From the NCBI GenBank assembly GCA_945911685.1, contig CAMEAW010000002.1, positions 1 to 64,000 of the forward strand: a stretch of 64,000 nucleotides of DNA, written 5' to 3'. Made by a program: the position numbers and the translations under genes. Below the pieces are notes generated by a model. The model saw only the letters and a list, made by a program, of their open reading frames with translations, did not search any database and was not told the origin of the DNA. This document shows positions 24,898-34,674 of this stretch, piece after piece (position 1 is the first letter of the stretch; each line of letters begins with the position of its first letter). This stretch comes from Bordetella parapertussis. Lineage in GTDB: Bacteria; Pseudomonadota; Gammaproteobacteria; Burkholderiales; Burkholderiaceae_B.

Positions 24898-25263
24898 ATG
24901 GGGGTTATCGTGTCTGTCCAAAGCATCTCAAGCATGAACGAGAAAAGAGCCGATCAGCCTCTGCGTGAAGCCGTTGACCGCTTTTTAGGTTTCATCAAAA
25001 AAAATATCGAAACTGAAAACTATCACAGCAATCAGTTGGATGATCTCATTGTTGAAAAAATGATGGGCACCGTCCGCGTTGCGGGGCGCGATCGTTTTCT
25101 AAAGATTGAAAAATCCAAAAAGGTGTGCGGCTATGTCGTCAAGGCAGACAGCGACCATCTCAAGCGCGGCGATATCATTGGGCGCACCCTCTTCTTAGGC
25201 CGCCCTGCCACTTCGCGTGTTTTAGGTAACGTCTTAGAAAACAGGTTTGCCTTGGCAGCTTAA
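24898..25263 (+). CDS. hypothetical protein, small, own transcription unit
   Basis: Not recognised. A soluble, basic protein of 121 residues with a central RVAGRDRFLKIEK segment and a second half rich in beta-branched residues and glycine (GYVVKADSDHLKRGDIIGRTLFL). No signal peptide, membrane helix or cysteine pair stands out. The ATG at 24898 is used; a GTG at 24910 has GGGG five bases upstream and is an equally good start. It has its own promoter and a strong terminator directly after it, so it is a single-gene unit between lptF and the asparaginase gene. Confidence 0.65.
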   Translation: MGVIVSVQSISSMNEKRADQPLREAVDRFLGFIKKNIETENYHSNQLDDLIVEKMMGTVRVAGRDRFLKIEKSKKVCGYVVKADSDHLKRGDIIGRTLFLGRPATSRVLGNVLENRFALAA

Positions 25264-25301
25264 CACTACAAAATATCCGCGGTCGCTTACGATCATTCAA
25301 T

Positions 25302-25330
25302 AAAAACGCAGCCTTGTCGCTGCGTTTTTT
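25302..25330 (+). terminator. Rho-independent terminator
   Basis: A perfect 11-bp stem (AAAAACGCAGC with GCTGCGTTTTT) around the loop CTTGTC, ending in a T-run, 38 bases after the stop of the small + strand gene. The matching A-run at its left side also makes it usable on the - strand for the convergent asparaginase gene. Confidence 0.9.
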
Positions 25331-25385
25331 ATTTGATTGATACTCGTTTATTCCGTACCCTTGAAAGCACGCGAGATATGACTGG

Positions 25386-26396
25386 CTAATACAAATCAAA
25401 ATAAGATTGCACCACCTCGGGATCTTGCGTCATGGTTAACGCCAGCATCAGCAAGATCCGGCATTTTTGTGCGTTTAAATTATCAGAAGCAACAATATGC
25501 TGATCGCACAGATATTTTCTGCGTGCGACCCTACCCGCACCGCCACGACTTGCCTGCACCACGACGACACCCTTAGACACTGCACGCTCAAAAGCGGCGC
25601 TTTGCAGAGGTGGTGGGATACCAGGCGGCAAACCCGCCGACACCAAACCAAGCGCGCCCGCGCTCACGTACGCCTCGATCGCCACATCATCGGCACCGGC
25701 ATAAGCGTAAGCGATGTCAACGCGTGGTAACGCCTTTAAGCCCGCGACATCAAACACCGTGCCAAGCGTATGCTGTCGTACTGGGTGTCGATAGATGACG
25801 ACTTGATCCCCGTCGACCTGCCCCAGGACGCCAAAGTCTGGCGTTCTAAATGTGTTCACGCGATAGGTTGACACCTTGGTCACTTCGCGGGCAGCTTGAA
25901 TCTCGTCGTTTAACACCACCAACACACCCAACCCTCGGGTTTTTGGATCGATCGCTGTGCGAACCGCTGCAATCAGATTCATTGGGCCTTCTGAACTGAC
26001 AGCGCTAGGCGGGCGTTGCGCGCCTACCAGCACAACAGTCGGCTTGATTTTCAACGTGAGATTCAAAAAATACGCGGTCTCTTCAAGCGTTGATGTGCCG
26101 TGCAAAATGACATAGCCGTCAAAGCCTCCATCCTGAGCCTCTGTGGCATGAATCAGCTGGAGTAATTCAAGCCAGTCTGGGGGGCCAATGGCGGTGCTAC
26201 CCACTTCACGAAAGTTAATCGGCACGAGCTCAGCAAAGCGCGCGAGTTCTGGCGTTCGATCAATAATTTCAGCGGGTCTAATTTTGCGACTGACATCGGG
26301 ATAATTAAGCACATCCAAGCTGTCAACGGCAAGTGAAGAGATGGTTCCGCCGGTGCCGATTAGGGCAACGCGTGGTTTAGAGGGCACTGTACTCAT
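25386..26396 (-). CDS. asparaginase-family amidohydrolase
   Basis: Asparaginase/glutaminase family protein of 336 residues without a signal peptide, probably cytosolic. Seen: the first active-site motif ALIGTGGTIS with the nucleophile Thr18, the second motif HGTSTLEETAYFL with Thr101, and Lys174 in EVTKVSTYRVNTF. In typical enzymes the second motif reads HGTDT, and the Asp holds the substrate amino group; here it is Ser102. The nucleophile and lysine are kept, so the protein is probably an active amidohydrolase with changed substrate preference. It stands alone and converges with the small gene to its left. Confidence 0.87.
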   Translation of the reverse strand: MSTVPSKPRVALIGTGGTISSLAVDSLDVLNYPDVSRKIRPAEIIDRTPELARFAELVPINFREVGSTAIGPPDWLELLQLIHATEAQDGGFDGYVILHGTSTLEETAYFLNLTLKIKPTVVLVGAQRPPSAVSSEGPMNLIAAVRTAIDPKTRGLGVLVVLNDEIQAAREVTKVSTYRVNTFRTPDFGVLGQVDGDQVVIYRHPVRQHTLGTVFDVAGLKALPRVDIAYAYAGADDVAIEAYVSAGALGLVSAGLPPGIPPPLQSAAFERAVSKGVVVVQASRGGAGRVARRKYLCDQHIVASDNLNAQKCRILLMLALTMTQDPEVVQSYFDLY

Positions 26397-26525
26397 GGCT
26401 AAGGGCTCCGTGAAGCTGTTCTAGAACAAAACCTAGTCTACCTGACACTTGGCCCGACGACTTCAGCCTTGCGTCAGAGAATACCTCAGCCCGAAGGGCC
26501 GTGTGATCTGCCTATTTGAGGCCCA

Positions 26526-28154
26526 CTACACTTGGCGCATCGCCTCACCGAAATCAAGCACAGAGACTTTTTTCAGCGCGAGTTGCACAACGCGTTGGCT
26601 CGCTGCTATTTTTTCAGGGTCTTGAGTATCTTCTAATTGTTTGGCAATCGCGCGCGCGGCACGCAGCTTCAAACGCCAGGCCAGTAAAGCAAGCTCTGGC
26701 TCCCAGTACATCAGGTTTAAGCGCTCGCACTCATCCAACAACGGGTCAATCAAGGGCTGCACATCTAGGTCTTTTTTCAAACCTAATGCCAGTTCAGCCA
26801 AAGCGACCCGTGCGCGAAACTGATCTCGGCCCGAGCGTGTATTCGAAAGAAAATCTTGCAGCGCTGTAACAGCCGCGTCAGAGTCGCCAGAGCCTAAACT
26901 TTCGTTCGCCTGTTTTTTTGCTTCAGAAAATTTGTCCGTTACACCGCCACCCATCCGCTCGGCCTGACAGGTTGCAAGCCACGCCTGCGTGGCCTCATCG
27001 GCAAAGGGCGTGCCATCCGAAAAAGTCAGTCGTTCGATGCCTGGCAAACGTTTCACAAAGGCCAATGCCCCATCAATCACGGCCGATCGCATCGTGGCAG
27101 CTTCCGGCCCCATAGCACCATAGGCTAGCGCCGACTGTCGATCAAGATCTAACCAAAAGGGATAGGTTGCCACGCGCCCTTCGCAAAAACTCGCCACCCC
27201 TTGAGGGTTGCCCGCAGCACAAACCGCTTCAAACGACTGTACCTCGGCCATAGCCGGCGGTGCAATGAGCGTGGCTTGCCCTTGCACCTGCGGCAAACTT
27301 AACAACGCGCCGCGCGCACCAAAGCGACTCAAGCCAATCGCCAGTGGATTGTTGGGGTCGAGCTCCGCAAGCTTTTGACTGGCATCCCCCAAAAAACTGA
27401 ATGCTGAGGTTAAGGCTGTCACTAAGTCGTCGAGATTTGCGACCTTGCTTAAGTTGCCGAGTTGCAGACCTGTTGCTGTGGTGGTTGTCGCTACGGCGCT
27501 CGTATTCTTAGCGCTCGCCATCGCGTTCGACCCAACCGCAGCAGACCCAGAAGCTGTCTGTTGAGTCTGTGCTGGGGCTGAGGCGTTCGTCACTGCGTCT
27601 GGCGCAGCAACCGGCTCAATGACCTCAAGCCTCTTAATCAGATTGATCAGTTCGTTCAGCGAAGGTGCCTCAGGATCCACTTCAGCAAACGTGCTGTCGA
27701 TCGCTTGAATGCGCTCAACCAATAAAGTGTGCGCCTCAAGGGATAACGCTGGGGGTGTTGTGTTGCCCAGCCACGCAGCGACCCGATCCGTCCACCAGAT
27801 CACGGCGTTGCGACGTCCACGCAATCTCTTGACAGGTGGAAAGCCAGTATTCCAATACGTTTTTAGCAAGCCTGCGAATAAACCCAGACCAGCCGACAAG
27901 CCCTCGACCCCAGATTTTTCAACCCAAGCAGCCGACAGCCATGACGCCACCATAAAATCTTTTGAGACAGTTTTTAACAATTCAGTGGATTGGGCTTCAA
28001 TCTTGGGCCAATCAGGCTGACGATCGGCCGAAGGGCTTGTTAAGCGCTCAACCTCGGCAAAAACCGCCTCATATTGCGGTGTGTCGCGCGGTTCGACACC
28101 GCCCGGGGCTTCAGAAGAGATAGGCAACAACAGTGCCTCAAAATCGATTGCCAT
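26526..28154 (-). CDS. tssA: T6SS protein TssA
   Basis: T6SS assembly protein that primes baseplate and sheath polymerisation, about 542 residues. Seen: the ImpA N-terminal domain (LLLPISSEAPGGVEPRDTPQYEAVFAEVERL and the GLSAGLGLFAGLLKTYWNTGFPP segment), a low-complexity Ala/Thr-rich linker (about 190-240), and a C-terminal region of the VasJ/VCA0119 type. The ATG at 28154 is used: it has GAGG seven bases upstream, whereas the TTG at 28160 does not. It is the last gene of the - strand T6SS operon, 9 bases after the tssM1 stop. Confidence 0.9.
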   Translation of the reverse strand: MAIDFEALLLPISSEAPGGVEPRDTPQYEAVFAEVERLTSPSADRQPDWPKIEAQSTELLKTVSKDFMVASWLSAAWVEKSGVEGLSAGLGLFAGLLKTYWNTGFPPVKRLRGRRNAVIWWTDRVAAWLGNTTPPALSLEAHTLLVERIQAIDSTFAEVDPEAPSLNELINLIKRLEVIEPVAAPDAVTNASAPAQTQQTASGSAAVGSNAMASAKNTSAVATTTTATGLQLGNLSKVANLDDLVTALTSAFSFLGDASQKLAELDPNNPLAIGLSRFGARGALLSLPQVQGQATLIAPPAMAEVQSFEAVCAAGNPQGVASFCEGRVATYPFWLDLDRQSALAYGAMGPEAATMRSAVIDGALAFVKRLPGIERLTFSDGTPFADEATQAWLATCQAERMGGGVTDKFSEAKKQANESLGSGDSDAAVTALQDFLSNTRSGRDQFRARVALAELALGLKKDLDVQPLIDPLLDECERLNLMYWEPELALLAWRLKLRAARAIAKQLEDTQDPEKIAASQRVVQLALKKVSVLDFGEAMRQV

Positions 28155-28163
28155 AAACAAGCC

Positions 28164-31100
28164 TCAGAGCGTACAAGTGACAGATTTTGAGGGTAGCACG
28201 GGTTTCTCTGACTTTGAAGATAGCCCGTTGATCTGACTAGTGAGGTTTTTCTCGGTACGCGCTGCTTGCGCCTGCTCTAAAGCAAGCTTTTCAGAGGCGA
28301 GCGCGCTTCGCTCAGCGGCCTCTGACTCGTACTTAGCAACAGCCTCTTGCAACACTGCACCATCCGATATCTTAAACACAACATCAATTTTCTTAATGCC
28401 TAGGGCAGCAAGCGCCTCTCGCTGATCAGGAAAATCTGCTGGAACAAAGGACTTTCTCCCATCCCTAAAGTCGCGTAAAAACCGTTCAAAACCAAACTCG
28501 CCACTCCAACGCGCGATTAAGGTCATGTTGTCCACAAATATTTTTAACTCGCTGTCGCCGCAAGTGGTTGCGCCCCAGTTAAACACCTGTGAGGTCGAGA
28601 AGTTCAGTTGGGTCAGTCGTTGTGGTGCCTTGGCGCAATTAAGTGTCAGCCCTGCGCCATAGGGCTGAATGGTTGCATCCATATTAGCTTTTAAGGGAAA
28701 CGATGCAATCGAAACATTGAAAGCTGTTTGATTGAACTTCGCCGCGTCCGTATCAATTTGGGCCAGCCTGGCATCAATAAATTTACTCCTGGCTGCCGCG
28801 CGCGTCTCATCGAGCTTGGCCTGTAGCTCAGCCTTTTTTGTCGCTGCATCACGGGCCCGCTTTTCAGCAGCAACCCGATTGATAAACGTTAAAAATTCAG
28901 GCTCCCAAGGAACGCTCCAGTTAAAAGAAGACGCTTTGGCATACCCCGTTGCACTTTGAATCAAAAAAGGTTTGGCCGTCTTATCCAAATAGGGCCACAG
29001 CACGCCATCAGAACCCATGACTTTGTCGTAAAACGCGACATCATCAGGTGCCGACTGCGTCGCCGCCAACACCTGACTCTCCCATTCAGCCTGCATCGTG
29101 CAAGCTGCGTTCAAGTATGCGTACGCCGCCGTAGTGACGAGTTCGCCGCGCAACAACGCCCAGACGGGCTCGTTAGCGGGTTGATCCCGAGCACCCAAGG
29201 AGTCTTGCAAACGCTTCATTGCGTTAAACGCATCGCGCAAACTAGAGTCCTTGACCGTCGGATCGCGACCTAGCACACTGAAGTCGCTGGCTAACGCCGC
29301 TGCCTTGCCGGGTGCCGAAACTGCGTCACTCACGGCCTTGGTTAACGCCTGATTAGTAACACCGTATAACTTGCCGGAATTCATTAGATTTTTTTCGGTT
29401 TGCACCGTCGCAGAAGATACCGCCGCTCGCCCACTTTGCGCGGACAGCAAGAGCGGCGCAGAGGACTGCACCGTATCAAGCTTGCTTGCAATACTGCCAA
29501 TAATAGACGTATTAGAAGCCGCCTTGCGCATGGATCTTAAGACATCGACCGATGCAATCCAATTTGGGCGTCCGAGTTGCTTGCCTTCTGGAAACTCTTG
29601 CAGTAGACGCTCTTCAATCCGAACGAAAGGGCTCGATTGGCTATTGAAAGTCGTCAGTAAGTCGACCCAGTCCGTTTCTGTTTTAAGCAAGTCTCGTCCG
29701 TTTGGAAACTGCAACAAAAAGTTTTTCCAAGCGACTTCGCGCTGGATATTGTAGTTTTCCCAGAAGGCCACTTCTTTTGACTGGTAGATCTCTCGTAAAG
29801 CCTGGACGGCGTTCACTCTAGTCATGAAGTCGGCAATTTTCTGATATCCCACCAAGGAGTAGGCGCCACTGACCTTGATTGCAGAGGGCTGGCCGGTTGG
29901 GTTCCAGTAATCACTTAAATTCACATCACTCACGCCGGGCTGGTTGATCACCCAATCAAACAACCAAGACAAACTCCGGTCTCGTTGCGAGACATTCGAA
30001 AGGCCATCTTTTAATTGGTCAAGCCGTCTACGCAAGCTTTCATTCGTATCCCAAACTGTGTAATAAAGGTAAAGCGCATCAATCGCTTTCGCGTCAAACT
30101 CACTGAGCTCGGGCACCAATACTTTACTGGCGCTCGCTGTCGGCGGTTCGATCGCGCGCAAGCTGTACATTGACTCATGCTGGCTCGCAGCTACCGTCAA
30201 AGAGATTCGATGGATCATGTAGTCAATGGCCATGCCGTGAAACAGACCAGAGTCTTTCATCGTTGAGTTAAATGCCGCAAAAAACCGCTGATCAATAATA
30301 TCGATTTGATAGCGATGATAGAGCTGCACGAAGTTATTCTTTAACTCGTCTTCTAACGCATCAGAGAGATTAGAAAAGGGCAAAAGAAAGTTCCAGCTGT
30401 TATCGGCCTGCGCGTTAAACCAGTCTATCTGCGGCTTAGTCGATAAAATGTTTTTTGCATATTTTTCAGCCGTGTCCCCTTGCGAGACTTTGGCTAATTT
30501 GAATTGACCTAACGCCTCTAACTGCGTTACTTCGTTGATATAGCCGCACACCAGCCATATAGCGGTCAAACTTACCGCAGCGTAATAACCCGTCCAAGTC
30601 AGGCGTGTGCGTTGCTTTCGAAGTTTTTCGTAGGTCGATAAGGGCTGAAAGGCACGGTCATAACTCAACACCTGTTCGAAGACACCGGGGCCAAATACCA
30701 AGCCACCATCCTCGGGGCGCATGGTTGTGCCGGCACGACCTGTTTGCGCTGATCGCCCCGACAAAAATAAACCACGATAAAGAGGTGGCTCATGATAGGC
30801 AGAGGTGCCAAACAACGCCATCAGCGCAGTTTCAAGCGGCGCCTGTAAATTGCGAATATCGCGTGCAGCAAGCAGTCCAGATTGCGCTGCCCGCCCACCC
30901 TGCGTGGTCGCACGTAGCGCGAGCCATGGCATATATCTCGCGAGCTCGTCGATTGAGCGACGCACATAGCCCGTTGCCAACGCAGACCGATACGGCAACA
31001 ACGCCCCAGCGGGTTGAGTCAGCAACTCTGCGGGTAAGTGCGAAAGCAGTTGCTCGACCCCGTCAAGCTCATCGGCATGCGTCAACATGACATACACGGG

Positions 31101-31802
31101 CAGACGACATTGAGCGAGCTCCATCAGATCGTTGATGCGCTGTCGTGCCAACTGCAAACCTGCGTGCGTATGGCCTGTCAATTGTGTTTTCAGTTGCTCG
31201 GCGCTCAAACAGACAATCACCCCCGCGCACTGTGAGGGGATGATGTCGGCGACCATACTGCTCAGCAACTTTTTCCAACCCGTATCGCACATCACTGCAT
31301 CTTGATCAGGATCAATATGCTGCCCGGAAATTTCAATCGCAATGCCGGTGGACAAAAATGAGAGCTGACAAGACTGTGTTGGGGTGAGTGCGTCGCCAGC
31401 TAAAGACCGATCCAAATAGCTGCCGGAGGCTGCTTGTTGCAATAAGGTGCTCTTTCCAGAACCGCTCAGACCTAAAACAAAATGCACGCGATGATCGCCG
31501 AGCGGACTTTTCTCAAGACCTTGCGTGACAGACATAAATGAACGTACTTGCGCAACCCACTCTTCGTCGGGCGCTTGCGCCTGCTCTTGCTGTGGTCGGG
31601 TTCGTAATCTGCGCTGCGCTCTGTAGCGCACGTAATAGCGACGCGCCATCGTCACCGTAAGCCACAGCACCACGGGTACGACTGGCCAAAGCCACATACT
31701 GCCCGCCGGCCAGCCCAGCAAAATCTGGAATGCCCAACCCACCGCCAACAGGACAGTCAGCAATAAGGTGATTAGTAAAAAATTGAGTATTTTTTTAAGC
31801 AT
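28164..31802 (-). CDS. tssM: T6SS inner-membrane protein TssM, copy 1
   Basis: IcmF/TssM component of the T6SS membrane complex, 1212 residues. Seen: two N-terminal membrane helices (about 5-55), a cytoplasmic NTPase-like domain with Walker A GLSGSGKST (111-119), a further helix near 400-425 (WTGYYAAVSLTAIWLVCGYI), a long periplasmic region, and a C-terminal domain with a terminal coiled stretch rich in Ala/Glu/Lys. It ends without any peptidoglycan-binding domain, unlike copy 2 at 46417-50322. It lies at the end of the K1-J1-L1-M1 gene string and is followed by tssA. Confidence 0.95.
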   Translation of the reverse strand: MLKKILNFLLITLLLTVLLAVGWAFQILLGWPAGSMWLWPVVPVVLWLTVTMARRYYVRYRAQRRLRTRPQQEQAQAPDEEWVAQVRSFMSVTQGLEKSPLGDHRVHFVLGLSGSGKSTLLQQAASGSYLDRSLAGDALTPTQSCQLSFLSTGIAIEISGQHIDPDQDAVMCDTGWKKLLSSMVADIIPSQCAGVIVCLSAEQLKTQLTGHTHAGLQLARQRINDLMELAQCRLPVYVMLTHADELDGVEQLLSHLPAELLTQPAGALLPYRSALATGYVRRSIDELARYMPWLALRATTQGGRAAQSGLLAARDIRNLQAPLETALMALFGTSAYHEPPLYRGLFLSGRSAQTGRAGTTMRPEDGGLVFGPGVFEQVLSYDRAFQPLSTYEKLRKQRTRLTWTGYYAAVSLTAIWLVCGYINEVTQLEALGQFKLAKVSQGDTAEKYAKNILSTKPQIDWFNAQADNSWNFLLPFSNLSDALEDELKNNFVQLYHRYQIDIIDQRFFAAFNSTMKDSGLFHGMAIDYMIHRISLTVAASQHESMYSLRAIEPPTASASKVLVPELSEFDAKAIDALYLYYTVWDTNESLRRRLDQLKDGLSNVSQRDRSLSWLFDWVINQPGVSDVNLSDYWNPTGQPSAIKVSGAYSLVGYQKIADFMTRVNAVQALREIYQSKEVAFWENYNIQREVAWKNFLLQFPNGRDLLKTETDWVDLLTTFNSQSSPFVRIEERLLQEFPEGKQLGRPNWIASVDVLRSMRKAASNTSIIGSIASKLDTVQSSAPLLLSAQSGRAAVSSATVQTEKNLMNSGKLYGVTNQALTKAVSDAVSAPGKAAALASDFSVLGRDPTVKDSSLRDAFNAMKRLQDSLGARDQPANEPVWALLRGELVTTAAYAYLNAACTMQAEWESQVLAATQSAPDDVAFYDKVMGSDGVLWPYLDKTAKPFLIQSATGYAKASSFNWSVPWEPEFLTFINRVAAEKRARDAATKKAELQAKLDETRAAARSKFIDARLAQIDTDAAKFNQTAFNVSIASFPLKANMDATIQPYGAGLTLNCAKAPQRLTQLNFSTSQVFNWGATTCGDSELKIFVDNMTLIARWSGEFGFERFLRDFRDGRKSFVPADFPDQREALAALGIKKIDVVFKISDGAVLQEAVAKYESEAAERSALASEKLALEQAQAARTEKNLTSQINGLSSKSEKPVLPSKSVTCTL

Positions 31803-31893
31803 CAGTGCGTGCGAACGCCGCGAAGACTATTTCGATGCTAGAAACTGTATCAGATTAAAGCCCTAACTAGCTGATTTTTTTGTTTATTTATAC

Positions 31894-32580
31894 TCAAAGC
31901 CATCTTGCCAAGACCAAAGCGATGTTTAGTTGCAACAGGCTATTTAGAATAATCGCCAATAAAACAAGAAAAAGCAGGGATACGCCAACTGGCAAATAGC
32001 GACGCCAATCTCGCACCGGCTCTGCTTGTTGACTCGACAGTTCTGTAATACTAGGAAACGTCTGCGCCTCGGGATGAATCAGCCCAACCTCAATCAAAGC
32101 GTTATTCATCGCCTCTTGGCGACGTAGCTCGAGCTCTTGAACCGACAGGTTAAAGACATACTTCCCTTTAAAGCCATTGGCTAAGCACAACGCATACACG
32201 CTTTGCGCAGGTAATGCCTCGTCAGACAAGCTATCTAAACGTTCAAAAAACAGCTCACCCGCAAGATTGGTTTTAAAGTAGTCCATCTGCAACAGCGTTT
32301 GAGACCACCCTTCAGATACGCCCTCCCATTGCGCATTCATGATCTGCTCATCTGCCCAGGCACACACAGCGAAGATGGCCTCATCCACTGCAGCGGGGGC
32401 ATGGCGCGCTTCAAGGCTATAGGCCTTGACTCGATCGATCTGTCGACGCAATTGCGCACTCAAGGCACTTGGGCTGAGTTTACGGGCACCCAGCAGCGTC
32501 ACCACTTGCGTCATAAATTCAACATAGGGCTGGCAAAATTGCGCCCGCTGATGATAGAGCCCTAGTTCACGGGTACTCAT
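31894..32580 (-). CDS. tssL: T6SS inner-membrane protein TssL (DotU/IcmH), copy 1
   Basis: DotU-like component of the membrane complex, 228 residues. Seen: the cytoplasmic helical domain (AVDEAIFAVCAWADEQIMNAQWEG, then the family segment GELFFERLDSL and YALCLANGFKGKY) and one C-terminal membrane helix (about 195-225). There is no OmpA-like peptidoglycan-binding extension, so anchoring to the cell wall must come from another protein. The ATG overlaps the tssJ1 stop by 4 bases; 91 bases separate it from tssM1. Confidence 0.93.
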   Translation of the reverse strand: MSTRELGLYHQRAQFCQPYVEFMTQVVTLLGARKLSPSALSAQLRRQIDRVKAYSLEARHAPAAVDEAIFAVCAWADEQIMNAQWEGVSEGWSQTLLQMDYFKTNLAGELFFERLDSLSDEALPAQSVYALCLANGFKGKYVFNLSVQELELRRQEAMNNALIEVGLIHPEAQTFPSITELSSQQAEPVRDWRRYLPVGVSLLFLVLLAIILNSLLQLNIALVLARWL

Positions 32581-33314
32581 AATTGCAACACCTTATCACC
32601 CGTCGGATCCACGACTGGGCGCCCACCTTTCAACATGCTGTTATCGGGATTTGGAAAAACAAAGGGGGTTGGCCCGAGCAAACTGAACTCTTCGATCATC
32701 ACCTCAGAGAGCACCAACGATATGTGCATGGCCGCCGGAGCCGCCGTGTGCGTCTTTACAAAAATACCTGACTGACCGACAAAAATGGGCACTTCGAGCA
32801 TTCGGGCCCGCTGTGTCACAGGCGAGTTGTAGTAACCGGCGTACACCAAAACAACTTGTGCCTCTTGACGACGCGCTAACACGAGCGAATCGATGGCGCC
32901 TGGCTGGACCACGAAGCGATCTACCGAGAGAATCGCTGGATCCGTAGAGGGCACGCCGGAAAGCAGCTGATCAAGTTCGGCCGCATTGGTCGAGAGCTTA
33001 AGAATTGCCTTAGGGTTATTGCCCTGTATCACAGCCAATGCAACTGTGTGGGGTGTACCGCTCACTGAATTTAGATTTTTGCCTGCGTGGATGTCCATCC
33101 GCAGGCCTCGAGGATCGGCGGTGTACTTGAGGTCAGCGAGCGCCTCTTTTGAGCTATTGCCGCCAAGCATCGAGTTGACCGAGGAGCAGCCCGATAGCGC
33201 CCATACGAGCGCCAGCCCCAGAAATGCACCCCGACACACTCTTACCCAAGGCCCCTCTCGCTGCATTGACCGAGACATTCTCAGATCCTCATTCATTGTT
33301 GTACGCGGAGACAT
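32577..33314 (-). CDS. tssJ: T6SS outer-membrane lipoprotein TssJ, copy 1
   Basis: TssJ lipoprotein of about 245 residues that binds the periplasmic end of TssM. Seen: lipobox ALSGC with the lipidated Cys43, followed by SSVNSMLGG and a beta-sandwich core ending in the LVYAGYYNSP and VPIFVGQSG segments typical of TssJ. The start chosen is the ATG at 33314 in a TAATG overlap with the tssK1 stop; a second ATG at 33296 would shorten an unusually long pre-lipobox segment and is also possible. Clearly paralogous to tssJ2 (52404-53105). Confidence 0.87.
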   Translation of the reverse strand: MSPRTTMNEDLRMSRSMQREGPWVRVCRGAFLGLALVWALSGCSSVNSMLGGNSSKEALADLKYTADPRGLRMDIHAGKNLNSVSGTPHTVALAVIQGNNPKAILKLSTNAAELDQLLSGVPSTDPAILSVDRFVVQPGAIDSLVLARRQEAQVVLVYAGYYNSPVTQRARMLEVPIFVGQSGIFVKTHTAAPAAMHISLVLSEVMIEEFSLLGPTPFVFPNPDNSMLKGGRPVVDPTGDKVLQL

Positions 33315-34639
33315 TATGCTCGAAAATAGACCAACATCGCCCGCGCGTTTTTTGGCAGCCCTAGCCAGTGCAAACAAACTGTACCGCTGGTATTGGCCTC
33401 TTTCCAGATCGCGTCGCTTGTATCCACACGCCATACCGCCGTGTCGGTGCCATCACCTAACCCATAAGGGACGCGTTCAACTCGGGTCAGAACTACACCA
33501 GGCAAGGCACGACTGACTACGGTTTCAATTCGGGTCAGAGAGGCTAGCTTAGCGGGGGACGCCTGCAATAAATGCATTTCGCTCACCTGCTGCAAAACGA
33601 GATAAACAGAATGCTCACCCACGCGCGCTGCAGAGGGCACCTGCGCCTCAAGCCAGCCCTCGCGCAATTTAAATAATGAAACACTATCGGGCCCGCTGCG
33701 TAATTGCTCGAGCAATCCCACGGCAATATCCCCAAGACGGTCAAAGGAATAATACGAATTGTCGCGGTCCCAAAAAGGCAGATTGGGGCACTTGATCCCA
33801 CCGACCGCTGACAACCGTCTACACAAGACGAGCAAGGACTCAAACAGCCTTTCTGGCGGCAGCTGCACCCGCGCGCGATGCTCAAGTTCAGCGAGCGCCT
33901 GACTGACCTCCGCGTGCACCATCCGATCTCGCAACCAAGCTGGATCAACCGGTTCGCCATCCATCCGCCACGGCCGCGTCATTTCGGCTAACCGAGCGCT
34001 CCGCGCCTCGAGCGCGTCAGCAATCGACCGAATCCGTTTGGCGAGCACAGAGGCTTCGTCCACGACCAAAGCCGCCGGTGCATAGTGGGCATCGAAGCTC
34101 AGCACACCGGCCTCGACCGTCAGACGCGCCACAGGCAACACCGTCATGCCTTGCGCCGCCTGTACCTCGTCGCCCACCAGATAACGCAACTTAAACCACA
34201 ACCTGTCTATTTCTAAATCCGGCGTGTCGTCAAACAGATCAGGTAGTTCTTCGCTATATTCGACTGTTTCAAAGCGACCATCTAAACCATTCGCGGACAC
34301 CGCGGGCTGGCCGGGGCTCAGCTTCAACAGCCCCACCGCGACCGGGTACACACCATCCAAACCTTTTAGCGCACGGACATCACGATCAGCCAGCCGAGCG
34401 TTTAGTCGAATGTCTACCCATTGGCCATCAGGCATCAAAGCCTGCAGATCGCTACACGCCAAAAAACCAGCCTCGAGCCGACTGTCAGAAAGGATCGCTG
34501 AAACAACGCCACCACCTTGTAGATGCGTGTATTTGAGCAGTCTTGCCCTCGCATCTTCTTGGTAGGCGTCGCCGTACTGGAAATGCTGTGGCTGTAAAAA
34601 AATACCTTGCCGCCAGTAAATAGGTTTAGAAAAGTTCAT
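33314..34639 (-). CDS. tssK: T6SS baseplate protein TssK, copy 1
   Basis: Baseplate component that links the T6SS tail to the TssLM membrane complex, about 441 residues. Seen: the conserved N-terminal segment YWRQGIFLQPQHFQ, the mid-protein SLFKLREGW and LVLQQVSEMHLLQASPAKLASLTRIETVVSRALPGV, and the C-terminal head motif FRAxxxx-type ending LVYFRA. The ATG at 34639 is used; a GTG at 34651 adds four residues. It is the first gene of the K1-J1-L1-M1-A string and follows the PAAR-like gene. Confidence 0.93.
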   Translation of the reverse strand: MNFSKPIYWRQGIFLQPQHFQYGDAYQEDARARLLKYTHLQGGGVVSAILSDSRLEAGFLACSDLQALMPDGQWVDIRLNARLADRDVRALKGLDGVYPVAVGLLKLSPGQPAVSANGLDGRFETVEYSEELPDLFDDTPDLEIDRLWFKLRYLVGDEVQAAQGMTVLPVARLTVEAGVLSFDAHYAPAALVVDEASVLAKRIRSIADALEARSARLAEMTRPWRMDGEPVDPAWLRDRMVHAEVSQALAELEHRARVQLPPERLFESLLVLCRRLSAVGGIKCPNLPFWDRDNSYYSFDRLGDIAVGLLEQLRSGPDSVSLFKLREGWLEAQVPSAARVGEHSVYLVLQQVSEMHLLQASPAKLASLTRIETVVSRALPGVVLTRVERVPYGLGDGTDTAVWRVDTSDAIWKEANTSGTVCLHWLGLPKNARAMLVYFRA

Positions 34640-34674
34640 ATTGAGATGCACCCAGAATCAAGTGAACCAACGCC

